From Prevotella sp. UBA2850 (lineage in GTDB: Bacteria; Bacteroidota; Bacteroidia; Bacteroidales; Bacteroidaceae): 64,000 nt of DNA. The DNA lies in assembly GCA_002350805.1 (NCBI GenBank), contig DEFO01000006.1:1-64000 (forward strand), written 5' to 3'. Of the stretch, positions 35,124 to 44,091 are shown one piece after another. Below the pieces are notes generated by a model. It was not told where the DNA came from, searched no databases, and worked only from the letters and a program-made list of their open reading frames with translations. Position numbers and translations under genes: made by a program. How positions within the stretch are numbered: the first letter of the stretch is position 1; each line of letters opens with the position of its first letter.

Positions 35124-36209
35124 ATGAGTACTATTGAAACAGAAAACCTCTGTGGCCTGAAACGCAAAGACTTTCAGACCACAATCAATGGAAAGAAAAC
35201 CGATTTGTACATTCTGAGAAACCGACTCGGATATGAGGTTGCAATCACCAACTACGGTGGAGCCATTGTAGCAATTATGGTGCCCGATAAGGATGGCAAA
35301 GTTGCCAACGTTATCCAGGGACACGACAATATCCAAGATGTCATTAACAGCCCAGAGCCTTATTTGTCAACACTCATCGGACGATATGGTAACCGTATCT
35401 GCCGCGGACAGTTCACGCTCAACGGCAAAGAGTATCAGCTGGCCATCAACAACGGTCCCAACGCCCTGCACGGAGGCCCCACCGGTTTCCATGCCCGTGT
35501 GTGGGATGCCCGTCAGATGGGTCCACGCTCATTGGCTTTGCACTATGTATCTGCTTACGGAGAGGAAGGGTTCACAGGCGAATACCGTGTAACCGTAGAA
35601 TACACCTTCACCGATGCTAACGAGCTGGTGATCGAGTATTTGGCTTCGACCAACAAGAAGACCATCATGAACCTTACCCATCATGCTTTCTTCAGCCTCC
35701 AGGGCATTGCCAACCCCACTCCCGTCATCAACGACCAGGTGTGCGAGATCAATGCCGACTTCTATATTCCTATCGACGAGACAAGCATTCCTACAGGTGA
35801 GATTCTGAAGGTGGCAGGCACTCCATTTGATTTCCGTACTCCCAAGCCCGTCGGACAAGACATCGACGCTGACAACGAGCAGATTAAGAACGGTGCTGGC
35901 TACGACCACTGTTTCGTACTCAACAAGCGCGAGGAAGGCGAGCTGAGTTTCGCCGCACGGCTGAAGGAGCCCGTCAGCGGACGTACGCTCGAGGTCTATA
36001 CCACAGAGCCTGGCATGCAGGTTTATTCAGACAACTGGGCCGATGGCTATGCAGGTCAGCATGGCGCTACATTCCCACGCCGCTCGGCCATCTGCTTCGA
36101 GTGCCAGCACTTCCCCGATTCACCCAACCGCCCCTACTTCCCCAGCGTTGTGCTGAATCCCGGCGAGCAGTATAAACAGAAGACCATCTACCGTTTTGGT
36201 GTAGAGTAA
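35124..36209 (+). CDS. galM: Aldose 1-epimerase (galactose mutarotase)
   Basis: Interconverts alpha and beta anomers of galactose so that galactokinase can use the sugar. It has 361 residues, cytoplasmic. Motifs: GNRICRGQFTLNGKEYQL, NALHGGPTGFHARVWD (substrate His), LTHHAFFSLQG (catalytic His), GYDHCFVLN and the catalytic Glu region FECQHFPDSPNRPYFPS. First gene of galM-galP-galK with gaps of 40 and 32 bases. Confidence 0.95.
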   Translation: MSTIETENLCGLKRKDFQTTINGKKTDLYILRNRLGYEVAITNYGGAIVAIMVPDKDGKVANVIQGHDNIQDVINSPEPYLSTLIGRYGNRICRGQFTLNGKEYQLAINNGPNALHGGPTGFHARVWDARQMGPRSLALHYVSAYGEEGFTGEYRVTVEYTFTDANELVIEYLASTNKKTIMNLTHHAFFSLQGIANPTPVINDQVCEINADFYIPIDETSIPTGEILKVAGTPFDFRTPKPVGQDIDADNEQIKNGAGYDHCFVLNKREEGELSFAARLKEPVSGRTLEVYTTEPGMQVYSDNWADGYAGQHGATFPRRSAICFECQHFPDSPNRPYFPSVVLNPGEQYKQKTIYRFGVE

Positions 36210-36249
36210 TCATCCAACCTAAGCAAACAATTTAACTATTAATGCAACA

Positions 36250-37524
36250 ATGAGCAATACAAAAAACACAAAACTGATAGCAATCATCACGATGTGCTTC
36301 ATCTTTGCGATGATTAGCTTCGTGACCAACATGGGTGCGCCATTTGGCAACATTTGGGGCTTTGAGTATCCGTTTGCCAAGGCTTGGGGTAACCTGATGA
36401 ACTTTGCAGCCTACCTCTTCATGGGTATTCCTGCCGGTAAGATGCTGATCAAGTACGGCTACAAGAAGACGGCCCTCATCGCCCTCATCGTAGGTATTGT
36501 AGGTCTTGCCCTGCAGTATCTCTCGAGCATCGCCGGTGCCGGCACAAAGGTATTCACCTACGACGGCATTCCCGTAGCACTCAACCTTATTATCTATCTG
36601 CTGGGTGCATTCATCTGCGGTTTCTGCGTGTGCATGCTGAACACCGTTGTCAACCCCATGCTGAACCTTCTCGGCGGCGGCGGCAACAAGGGTAACCAGC
36701 TCATCCAGGTGGGTGGCACGCTCAACTCGCTCACCGCAACCCTCACCCCGCTGCTCTCTGGTATCCTCGTTGGAACCGTGACAGCCGACACTAACATGAG
36801 CGACGTGGCACCGCTTCTGTTCATCGGAATGGCCGTCTTTGCCATCTCGTTTGTCATCATCAGCCGCGTGACGATTCCCGAGCCGACTCTCGGTAAGGAA
36901 CAGCCCAAATACGAGCGCAGCCCGCTGGCTTTCCGCCACACACTTCTGGGCGTTATTGCCATCTTCTTCTATGTGGGTATTGAGATTGGCATCCCCATGC
37001 AGCTCAATTTCTACATTGTCAACTTAGGTTTCGAGGGTTCAGCTGCCGTTGGCGGTACCCTGGCTGCTGCCTATTGGCTGATGATGCTCGTGGGTCGTGC
37101 CAGTTCGAGTGCCATCTCAGGCAAAGTGTCAACAAAAGTACAGATGACCGTCGTTTCAACCGTGGCCATTATCCTTTTGCTCATAGCCATCTTCCTGCCC
37201 GAAAGCATCAGCTTCAGCGTCAGCGGACACGATGTTCCCATGAAGGCCATCTTCATTGCTGCCTGCGGTCTGTGCACCTCTATCATGTGGGGTGGCATCT
37301 TCAACCTCTCTGTTGAGGGTCTTGGCAAATACACCGAGGCTGCTTCAGGCATATTCATGACGATGGTTGTCGGCGGTGGCATCATGCCGCTCATCCAGGA
37401 AGCCATTGCCAAGTCGGCTGGTCCTATCTTCAGCTACTGGCTGGTCATCGCCATGCTGGCTTACATTCTCTTCTATGCCCTCGTGGGCTGCAAGAATGTC
37501 AACACCGACATCAAGGTAGACTAA
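36250..37524 (+). CDS. Sugar MFS transporter, FucP/GluP type (likely galactose or glucose)
   Basis: Twelve-helix proton-sugar symporter of 424 residues. It resembles the glucose/galactose and fucose permeases: MNFAAYLFMGIPAGKMLIKY, GFCVCMLNTVVNPMLNLLGG, GGTLNSLTATLTPLLSGIL. The position between mutarotase and galactokinase genes makes galactose (or glucose) the likely substrate. It is the inner-membrane step of the operon. Confidence 0.9.
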   Translation: MSNTKNTKLIAIITMCFIFAMISFVTNMGAPFGNIWGFEYPFAKAWGNLMNFAAYLFMGIPAGKMLIKYGYKKTALIALIVGIVGLALQYLSSIAGAGTKVFTYDGIPVALNLIIYLLGAFICGFCVCMLNTVVNPMLNLLGGGGNKGNQLIQVGGTLNSLTATLTPLLSGILVGTVTADTNMSDVAPLLFIGMAVFAISFVIISRVTIPEPTLGKEQPKYERSPLAFRHTLLGVIAIFFYVGIEIGIPMQLNFYIVNLGFEGSAAVGGTLAAAYWLMMLVGRASSSAISGKVSTKVQMTVVSTVAIILLLIAIFLPESISFSVSGHDVPMKAIFIAACGLCTSIMWGGIFNLSVEGLGKYTEAASGIFMTMVVGGGIMPLIQEAIAKSAGPIFSYWLVIAMLAYILFYALVGCKNVNTDIKVD

Positions 37525-37556
37525 CCTTTAATAATAACTTATAAACCCGAACAATT

Positions 37557-38723
37557 ATGATAGCAATTGAAGAAGTAAGAAGTCGTTTCATCAAGCATTT
37601 CGACGGTAAGACTGGCAATATCTATGCATCGCCCGGTCGTATCAACCTCATTGGCGAGCACACCGACTATAACGGAGGCTTCGTATTCCCAGGAGCTGTT
37701 GACAAAGGTATCGTGGCAGAGATGCGCGTCAACGGAACGGAAGACATGATCATGGCTTATGCCATCGACCTGAAGGACCGCGTTGATTTCCACCTGAACG
37801 ACCCCGCCGGCCCCCGCACATCATGGGCTCGCTACATCTACGGCATCTCTAAGGAAATGCAGAAGCTGGGTGTACCCGTGAAGGGATTCAACATTGCCTT
37901 CTCGGGCGACGTTCCCCTCGGCGCAGGCATGTCATCGTCTGCAGCCATGGAGAGCTGCTTCGCTTGCGGACTGAACGACCTCTTCGGCGACAATAAAGTG
38001 AGCAAATGGGATATCGTGCTGGCCGGACAGGCTACCGAGCACAACTATTGCGGAGTGAACTGCGGTATCATGGACCAGTTTGCGAGCGTCTTCGGACAGG
38101 CAGGCAAACTGATGCGCCTCGACTGCCGCTCGCGCGAGTTCGAGTATTTCCCCTTCGACCCGAAGGGCTACAAGCTCGTACTTATCAACTCTTGCGTGAA
38201 ACACGAGCTGGCAGGCTCTCCCTATAACGACCGCCGCAACTCTTGCGAGCATGTGGTGAAGGCCATTGCCGCCAAGCACCCCGAAGGAAAGTTCGAGACG
38301 TTGCGCGATTGCACATGGGAGCAGCTGGAGGAAGTTCGCGCTGAGGTAGGCGAAGAAGACTACACACGCGCTCACTTCGTACTCGGTGAGAAAGACCGTG
38401 TGCTGGCTGTCTGCGACGCCCTCGTTGCCGGCGACTATGAGACCGTTGGTAAGAAGATGTACGAGACCCACGAAGGACTCTCAAAGGAGTATGAGGTCAG
38501 CTGCGAGGAACTTGACTTCCTCAACGACATTGCCAAGGAGTGTGGCGTCACGGGCAGCCGTATCATGGGCGGTGGCTTCGGTGGCTGCACCATCAACCTG
38601 GTGAAAGACGAGCTTTACGACGCATTCATCGAGACAGCTAAGAAGAAGTATTTCGAGAAATACAACAAGCTTCCAAAGGTCTACGATGTAGTCATCAGCG
38701 ACGGCTCACGTAAACTTTGCTAA
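37557..38723 (+). CDS. galK: Galactokinase
   Basis: GHMP kinase that phosphorylates alpha-D-galactose at C1 (Leloir pathway). It has 388 residues. N-terminal GRINLIGEHTDYNGGFVFP (28-46) is the galactokinase signature, PLGAGMSSSAAMESC the GHMP ATP-binding motif, NCGIMDQFASVFGQ contains the catalytic Asp, and GGGFGGCTINLV is near the C-terminus. Last gene of the operon, with a strong terminator 28 bases behind the stop. galT and galE are not in this window. Confidence 0.96.
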   Translation: MIAIEEVRSRFIKHFDGKTGNIYASPGRINLIGEHTDYNGGFVFPGAVDKGIVAEMRVNGTEDMIMAYAIDLKDRVDFHLNDPAGPRTSWARYIYGISKEMQKLGVPVKGFNIAFSGDVPLGAGMSSSAAMESCFACGLNDLFGDNKVSKWDIVLAGQATEHNYCGVNCGIMDQFASVFGQAGKLMRLDCRSREFEYFPFDPKGYKLVLINSCVKHELAGSPYNDRRNSCEHVVKAIAAKHPEGKFETLRDCTWEQLEEVRAEVGEEDYTRAHFVLGEKDRVLAVCDALVAGDYETVGKKMYETHEGLSKEYEVSCEELDFLNDIAKECGVTGSRIMGGGFGGCTINLVKDELYDAFIETAKKKYFEKYNKLPKVYDVVISDGSRKLC

Positions 38724-38750
38724 AATATTTGCGGCCTTTAAGTGATCGAT

Positions 38751-38794
38751 AAGACCTGTCGCCTGCCCCAAGCAGACGGCAGGTCTTTCCTTTT
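38751..38794 (+). terminator. Rho-independent terminator of the galactose operon
   Basis: AAGACCTGTCG (38751-38761) pairs with CGGCAGGTCTT (38777-38787, one G-U pair). The stem extends inward by CTGC/GCAG across one mismatch, and TTTCCTTTT follows. Long and stable. Confidence 0.9.
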
Positions 38795-38826
38795 GCCCAT
38801 TCCCCTAACGCAATAATACATTCCGC

Positions 38827-38952
38827 GAATCGAGAGTAGCCTTCTGTGAATCTAGAGTAGCCTTCTGTGAAGCCAGGGTTGCCTTCTGTGAATCCAGAGT
38901 AGCCTTCTGTGAATCCAGAGTAGCCTTCTGCAAATCTAGAGTTGCCGCCTGC
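38827..38952. repeat. 21-base tandem array, 6 exact-length copies
   Basis: Six consecutive 21-base units, 38827-38952, about GAATCCAGAGTAGCCTTCTG then T, with 1 to 5 changes per copy. They lie in the 427-base gap between galK and the DUF362 gene. There are no spacers between units, so it is not a CRISPR array. On the minus strand the unit reads in frame as the heptapeptide GYSGFTE, but that frame continues through the terminator and I do not call a gene. Confidence 0.9.
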
Positions 38953-39150
38953 TGATTTATGAATGACAATTACCACGCTCATGTCGCCGAGCCCGAATTT
39001 ACCCCGCTATTTTTACTGAGAAAACAAATATTGGAATCTTAATACGGCTTTTTCACAAAAAATATGTACCTTTACAGCCGCACAAATTGCGGCTTTTCTT
39101 CCGCTGCAACCATCAGAACATATTACAAATCACATAAAAAACTAATCAAG

Positions 39151-40110
39151 ATGAAAAGAACAACCATCGTGGCTGCTATTCTGTTAATGATAGCAACAGC
39201 CGTTTCGGCACAATCGAAAGTGTTTTTCACAAAAGAGATAACGCCAGAGTCGCTGGTGAAAATCTACCATGCCCTGGGGCGTGAGGCCAAAGGCCGCGTA
39301 GCCGTGAAAATCTCCACCGGAGAGGGTGGCAACACTCACTATCTGAAGCCCACACTCATCAGGAACCTTGTCGACGAGGTAAATGGCACCATTGTGGAGT
39401 GTTGCACAGCCTACGGAGGCTCCCGCCAAGACCCCAAGAAGCACTGGGAGACTATTCACGAGCATGGCTTCGACTCTATCTTTGCCGTGGATATCATGGA
39501 TGAGTTTGGCGACATCCGCATTCCGATAAAAGACAAGAAACACATGAAGTACAACATTGTCGGAGAGCATCTGGCCAACTATACGTTCATGATCAATCTG
39601 GCTCACTTCAAGGGCCATGCCATGGGCGGTTTTGGCGGAGTGCTGAAAAACGCTTCCATCGGTGTTGCCTCAACTGCCGGCAAATGCTACATCCACTCAG
39701 CAGGCAAGACCACCGACCCGCGTCTGGCTTGGACGCCCGAATATCTTGCTGCCGGAAAGACACAAGACAATTTCCTTGAGTCGATGGCTGCAGCTGCTCA
39801 AGCAGTACATGAGTATTTCTGCGATAACATTCTCTATATCAACGTCATGAACAACATGTCGGTGGACTGTGATTGTGACGGACATCCTGCCAAGCCCGAG
39901 CTTCAAGACATGGGCATCATGGCCAGCCTCGACCCTGTGGCCCTCGACCAGGCATGCCTGGACAAGGTGTTTAATTATAAAGGTAAGCCGGGCGACGACA
40001 ACAAACCGCTCATCCAGCGCATCAACCGCCAGCATGGCACATATATTACCGACTATGCCGAGCGCATAGGTCTAGGCTCGAAGAAATATACACTTATCAA
40101 TATCGACTAA
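39151..40110 (+). CDS. Exported DUF362-domain protein
   Basis: A 319-residue protein from the ATG at 39151, with signal peptide MKRTTIVAAILLMIATAVSA (1-20). The DUF362 core shows KISTGEGGNTHYLKP, VECCTAYGGSRQDPKKHWET, NLAHFKGHAMGGFGGVLKN and DCDCDGHPAKPELQDMGIMA. Many DUF362 proteins carry ferredoxin-type CxxCxxC clusters; none is seen here, so any metal site would use the scattered Cys/His/Asp. Function unknown. It precedes a TonB-dependent receptor by 3 bases, which suggests a joint role in uptake of a metal or cofactor (inference). A -7-like TACCTTTA lies at 39067. Confidence 0.8.
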   Translation: MKRTTIVAAILLMIATAVSAQSKVFFTKEITPESLVKIYHALGREAKGRVAVKISTGEGGNTHYLKPTLIRNLVDEVNGTIVECCTAYGGSRQDPKKHWETIHEHGFDSIFAVDIMDEFGDIRIPIKDKKHMKYNIVGEHLANYTFMINLAHFKGHAMGGFGGVLKNASIGVASTAGKCYIHSAGKTTDPRLAWTPEYLAAGKTQDNFLESMAAAAQAVHEYFCDNILYINVMNNMSVDCDCDGHPAKPELQDMGIMASLDPVALDQACLDKVFNYKGKPGDDNKPLIQRINRQHGTYITDYAERIGLGSKKYTLINID

Positions 40111-40113
40111 CAC

Positions 40114-41979
40114 GTGAAAACAAACAGACTTGCAATCGCACTGGTAGCATTAGCTATCGGTCAAAGTGTTTATGCACAAAAAGATTCCATTGCTTTGAAG
40201 GAGGTGGTAGTCACCGGAACGCGCAACGCCGTAGATGTTCGTCATCTGCCCATTACCGTCAGCGTCGTGGGAAGGGAGACCCTTACCGAGCAGCATCAGG
40301 CCTCTGTGCTGCCTACCGTCATGCAGCAAGTACCCTCACTCTTTGTGACCAGCCGCTCGATGATGGGCTATGGCGTGTCAACGGGTGCTGCCGGCGGCAT
40401 TAACCTGCGAGGCATCTCAGGAGGAGCCGGCCAGCTGCTCGTGCTCATCGACGGACATCCACAGTATCAGGGCATCTACGGCCATCCTATCAGCGACAGC
40501 TATCAGACTCTCATGGCCGAGCGCGTTGAAGTGCTGCGAGGACCGGCATCAGTTCTCTACGGAAGCAATGCCATGGGCGGTGTGCTCAACATTGTCACCC
40601 GTGCAGCCTCGGCAAATCGCGACGGCGTGAAAACCACCATCAATCTTGGGGCAGGAAGTTATGGAACTGTCCAGGCAGAGGCTGCCAATCAGATACGCAG
40701 CGGCAGGTTCAGCAGCACGGTTGCTGCCCAGTACGGACGAACCGACAACCACCGTCCCCGCATGGGTTTCGAGCAATATGGCGGCTACATGAAGCTGGGG
40801 TATGACCTCAGTGAGCATTGGAACACCTACATCGATGCCAACATCACCCATTTCAATGCCTCTTACCCCGGCTCAGTCAGCAGCCCTCTCTTCGATGCCG
40901 ACCAATGGATCACCCGCGGTGTGGTATCTGCTGCCCTCGAGAACCACTATCAGAACACGAACGGAGCCGTGAGTGTTTATTCAAATTTCGGCCGTCACAA
41001 GATTGACGATGGTACCGCCGACCCCACGAAACCCACACAACGGTTCTTCCGCTCGAAAGATGCGCTGACCGGTGTATCATGGTACCAAAGTGCACAGTTG
41101 TTCGAGGGTAACCGTCTGACGGCTGGTGTCGACTATCAGCACATCTATGGAAACGCCTATTACACCTCGAAGCAAACGGGCGAGGTGCTCGACACACCTA
41201 ACAAGCAGAGTGCCAAGTCGTATCGCAACGAGATTGCCGGATATGTGGATTTCCGCCAGGACCTGACAGAATGGCTGACCGTCGATGCAGGTATCCGCGT
41301 TGACCATCATAGTGTTGTGGGCACAGAATGGATACCGCAGGCAGGTATTGTGGTACGCCCCATGTCGACGGGTGAGGTAAAGGCCATGGTGAGCAAAGGT
41401 TTCCGCAATCCCACCATGCGCGAGATGTATCTCTATCCGCCCTCTAACGAAGAGCTGGAGCCTGAGCGCATGTGGAACTACGAACTCTCGTGGCGCCACA
41501 GAATGGGTGCTTTCAACTATGGCTTGAACCTTTATTATATAAAAGGTGACAATATGATTCAGACGGTGAACCGGAAGAATGTGAATACTGGCGAGATTGA
41601 GAACTATGGCATTGAGCTGGAGGCTGCATGGCGAATGAACCGCTGGTGGTCGCTCACGACCAACCACTCGCTGCTACACATGGAGCATGCCGTCGTTGCC
41701 GCTCCTGAATACAAGGGATTCCTGGGTGCCAACTACCATCGCGACCGCTGGAGTGTTGTTGCAGGCCTGCAATATATCAACGGGCTCTTCACCGCCGTGG
41801 GCGAGAACGAGACGAAAGAGAACTTCTGCCTGCTGAATGCATCGGTCAGCTATGCCGTTGCAAAGAACATCAGTCTGTGGCTGCGTGGCGAGAACCTGCT
41901 GGCTCAAAGCTACGAAATCAATCTTGGCTATCCCATGCCCCGTGCTACTGTGATGGGAGGGGTGCAGCTGAGTTTCTGA
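40114..41979 (+). CDS. TonB-dependent outer membrane receptor with GTG start
   Basis: A 621-residue receptor of the vitamin B12/siderophore type, without the N-terminal extension or SusD partner of glycan transporters. Signal peptide 1-22, then LKEVVVTGTRNAVDVRHLPI (plug start), VLRGPASVLYGSNAMGGVLN (plug signature), and barrel strands ending ATVMGGVQLSF. The start is GTG at 40114, just 3 bases after the DUF362 stop, so coupled translation is likely. The ligand is not predictable. Its last 35 bases overlap the 3' end of the convergent AraC-type gene. Confidence 0.9.
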   Translation: MKTNRLAIALVALAIGQSVYAQKDSIALKEVVVTGTRNAVDVRHLPITVSVVGRETLTEQHQASVLPTVMQQVPSLFVTSRSMMGYGVSTGAAGGINLRGISGGAGQLLVLIDGHPQYQGIYGHPISDSYQTLMAERVEVLRGPASVLYGSNAMGGVLNIVTRAASANRDGVKTTINLGAGSYGTVQAEAANQIRSGRFSSTVAAQYGRTDNHRPRMGFEQYGGYMKLGYDLSEHWNTYIDANITHFNASYPGSVSSPLFDADQWITRGVVSAALENHYQNTNGAVSVYSNFGRHKIDDGTADPTKPTQRFFRSKDALTGVSWYQSAQLFEGNRLTAGVDYQHIYGNAYYTSKQTGEVLDTPNKQSAKSYRNEIAGYVDFRQDLTEWLTVDAGIRVDHHSVVGTEWIPQAGIVVRPMSTGEVKAMVSKGFRNPTMREMYLYPPSNEELEPERMWNYELSWRHRMGAFNYGLNLYYIKGDNMIQTVNRKNVNTGEIENYGIELEAAWRMNRWWSLTTNHSLLHMEHAVVAAPEYKGFLGANYHRDRWSVVAGLQYINGLFTAVGENETKENFCLLNASVSYAVAKNISLWLRGENLLAQSYEINLGYPMPRATVMGGVQLSF

Positions 41980-42850
41980 GTTGCGAAGGAGTCATCCCGA
42001 AATGCTCTTTCACATACTTGCCAAAGAACGAAGGATTAGGAAACTGCAGTTCGTCGCTCACCTGCTTGATGCTCAGGTCGGTCTGACGCAGATAGTAACG
42101 AATGTCCTCGAGCACATGTTCCCGAATCCATTCCGTGGCTGTCTTGTCAGAGTTCTTCTTGCAAATTGCAGAGAGATACTTGGGCGAGATGCAAAGTTCG
42201 TCGGCATAAGAGGCTACGGTGCGATGCTTCGTTGACGAATTACTGAGCAAATCGAGAAAACGCTGAAAATGATTGTTGCCTGTGTGGGAGTCGTAAGAGA
42301 TTTCCTTCGCAGGCAGCTTTTCTTTTAGTTTCGCGCAGAGGGCGAGCACGGCAGCACGCAGCAACGACTGGATGATATCTGTGCTGTATGGATTGTCGCC
42401 TCCCCTCTCGATGAACAAGCTGAGCATCTCGTAGAAATTGGTGAAGAAAAGCATGTCCTCACGCTTCTCTATGGTCAGGATGTGCAGCCGGTGGACATAC
42501 ATCACCTCATTCCAGATATTCATCTTCTCGCGCAGGAAACTCTGCAAGATGCTATTGGTGAAGAACATCGCCTTGAGATTAAAGTCTGGACTCACCATGA
42601 TGCTGGTTATCATCACATTGGGAGGAACTATCGCCACCTGATTCTCGTGCAGCTCCATGGGCAGACCATTCATCAGCCCCTGCACTTTGCCCTTCACACA
42701 AATAACGATGGCGTGCATGGACACATGGGCCGTATTGATCTCGGCAAACTTCTGGATACTGTCAATAATCACAATATCACTGTCAGAATAGCCCACCTGG
42801 ATGTCTTTATTCTCAGTCAGCGACTGCACATTAATCTCCTCTTGTACCAT
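41945..42850 (-). CDS. AraC-family transcriptional regulator
   Basis: A 301-residue regulator. The N-terminal cupin-like sensor (about 15-150) contains MHAIVICVKGKVQGLMNG; the C-terminal double helix-turn-helix (about 195-295) contains ASYADELCISPKYLSAICKK and the family hallmark VSDELQFPNPSFFGKYVKEH. The start at 42850 is preferred over an upstream in-frame ATG at 42883, because a -7 box (42871-42878) lies between them. It is divergent from the RND efflux operon and so is its likely regulator. It overlaps the TonB-receptor gene end by 35 bases. Confidence 0.88.
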   Translation of the reverse strand: MVQEEINVQSLTENKDIQVGYSDSDIVIIDSIQKFAEINTAHVSMHAIVICVKGKVQGLMNGLPMELHENQVAIVPPNVMITSIMVSPDFNLKAMFFTNSILQSFLREKMNIWNEVMYVHRLHILTIEKREDMLFFTNFYEMLSLFIERGGDNPYSTDIIQSLLRAAVLALCAKLKEKLPAKEISYDSHTGNNHFQRFLDLLSNSSTKHRTVASYADELCISPKYLSAICKKNSDKTATEWIREHVLEDIRYYLRQTDLSIKQVSDELQFPNPSFFGKYVKEHFGMTPSQLRNSAAPLPSQ

Positions 42851-42870
42851 AACTTTGCTTGTTTTGCTTG

Positions 42871-42878
42871 CAAATTTA
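42871..42878 (-). promoter_or_regulatory. -7 element TAAATTTG of the AraC-type gene
   Basis: Minus-strand TAAATTTG, 20 bases before the chosen ATG at 42850. It would put the transcription start downstream of the alternative ATG at 42883. Confidence 0.45.
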
Positions 42879-42997
42879 GTCATTTTGAATCATTATCGAT
42901 GTTTTATTGGTAGTTTTTAATGTTCTATTTGTATTTTTATGGCAAAAAAGAGAACTATTACTTACATTTAGAACATACAGATTGGAATAATTTCTAT

Positions 42998-43005
42998 TAT
43001 TTTTG
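42998..43005 (+). promoter_or_regulatory. -7 element TATTTTTG of the efflux operon
   Basis: TATTTTTG lies 23 bases before the adaptor ATG. No proper -33 box at the usual spacing, which would suit activation by the divergent AraC-type regulator. Confidence 0.5.
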
Positions 43006-43028
43006 CAGACAAAACGAAACAAAGGAAC

Positions 43029-44045
43029 ATGAAAAAAGTAACCTTAGCACTTTTCGCCCTACTGATGGTCGTAGGGTGCAGCGAGAAAAAAGAACAGAGG
43101 GTGAAGGCTCCCATACGCGTAAAAACCGAGACCATAGGCGCATCTGTAAACAATTCACTCCAACAGTATGTAGGCATCGTTGAGGAAAATGAGGGCACCG
43201 CCGTCAGTTTCACAGGCATGGGTGTTGTACGCTCAGTACTGGTCGACGAGGGTCAAAGCGTCAGGCGCGGACAACTGATTGCCGTCATGGACGACACGCA
43301 GGCTCGCAATCTGCTCACAGGAGCCGAGGCACAGATGGCACAAGCCAACGACGCCCTGGAGCGTTTCCGCATGCTTCACGAGAACGGCTCGCTGCCCGAG
43401 GTGCAATGGGTGGAGATACAGAGCAAGGTGGCGCAGGCCCAGTCGCAACTGCAAGTGGCAAAAAAGAATCTGGCTGACTGCCGCCTAACAGCTCCCGTCA
43501 GTGGTATTATCGGCCGTAAGCAGATTCAGGCTGGTGAGACGGCCATGCCGTCACAAGCCGTGGTGACCATCCTCGACATCAACAGTGTGAAAGTGAAAGT
43601 TTCTATTCCTGAGGCTGAGATGGGCAGGGTCAACCCTCACACCTCTTCCATTATAAAGGTAAAAGCTATCAACAGGACCTTCCAAGGCGGTAGAATAGAA
43701 AAAGGTGTACAGGCCGATGCGCTGACCCATACCTACGACATCAGAATCAACGTACCCAATAGCGACCGGAAACTGCTGCCCGGAATGGTGGCCAGTGTCC
43801 GACTGAATCTGCAGGGTGGACATCATCAGCTGATGACGCTCCCCGTCACGGCAGTTCAGAAGAAAGCCGACGGCAGTCTTTTCGTGTGGACCATTGACGA
43901 AGCCAAGACAGCCCACCGTACCGCGGTCACCATTGGCTCTACATTGGGCAACCGCATCGTAATAGTGAACGGAGTGGCCAGTGGCATGCGCGTGGTGACT
44001 GAAGGCTATCAGAAACTGAGCGAAGGCACAAAAGTGGTTTATTAA
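43029..44045 (+). CDS. RND efflux periplasmic adaptor lipoprotein
   Basis: Membrane-fusion protein linking the RND pump to the outer-membrane channel. It has 338 residues and lipobox VVGC with Cys17. Order: beta-barrel and lipoyl halves (GMGVVRSVLVDEGQSVRRGQ), helical hairpin (AQMAQANDALERFRMLHENG), second lipoyl half (CRLTAPVSGIIGRKQIQAGE), then barrel and membrane-proximal domains. First of three genes; the pump follows after 46 bases. Confidence 0.93.
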   Translation: MKKVTLALFALLMVVGCSEKKEQRVKAPIRVKTETIGASVNNSLQQYVGIVEENEGTAVSFTGMGVVRSVLVDEGQSVRRGQLIAVMDDTQARNLLTGAEAQMAQANDALERFRMLHENGSLPEVQWVEIQSKVAQAQSQLQVAKKNLADCRLTAPVSGIIGRKQIQAGETAMPSQAVVTILDINSVKVKVSIPEAEMGRVNPHTSSIIKVKAINRTFQGGRIEKGVQADALTHTYDIRINVPNSDRKLLPGMVASVRLNLQGGHHQLMTLPVTAVQKKADGSLFVWTIDEAKTAHRTAVTIGSTLGNRIVIVNGVASGMRVVTEGYQKLSEGTKVVY

Positions 44046-44091
44046 CTGATTACTCATCACATTTTCACTTATCACTTTTCACTCGGCATCT

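Noticed and set aside
38827..38952. CRISPR-like array
   Set aside because: Units are contiguous without spacers and are degenerate; no cas genes are present.
38695..38982. 95-codon minus-strand frame with GYSGFTE heptad repeats
   Set aside because: The repeat part comes from the 21-base array, and the rest runs through the galK terminator into the end of galK; no signal, promoter or composition argues for translation.
42851..42883. Upstream ATG for the AraC-type regulator
   Set aside because: A -7 box lies between this ATG and the one at 42850, so it would probably not be transcribed.
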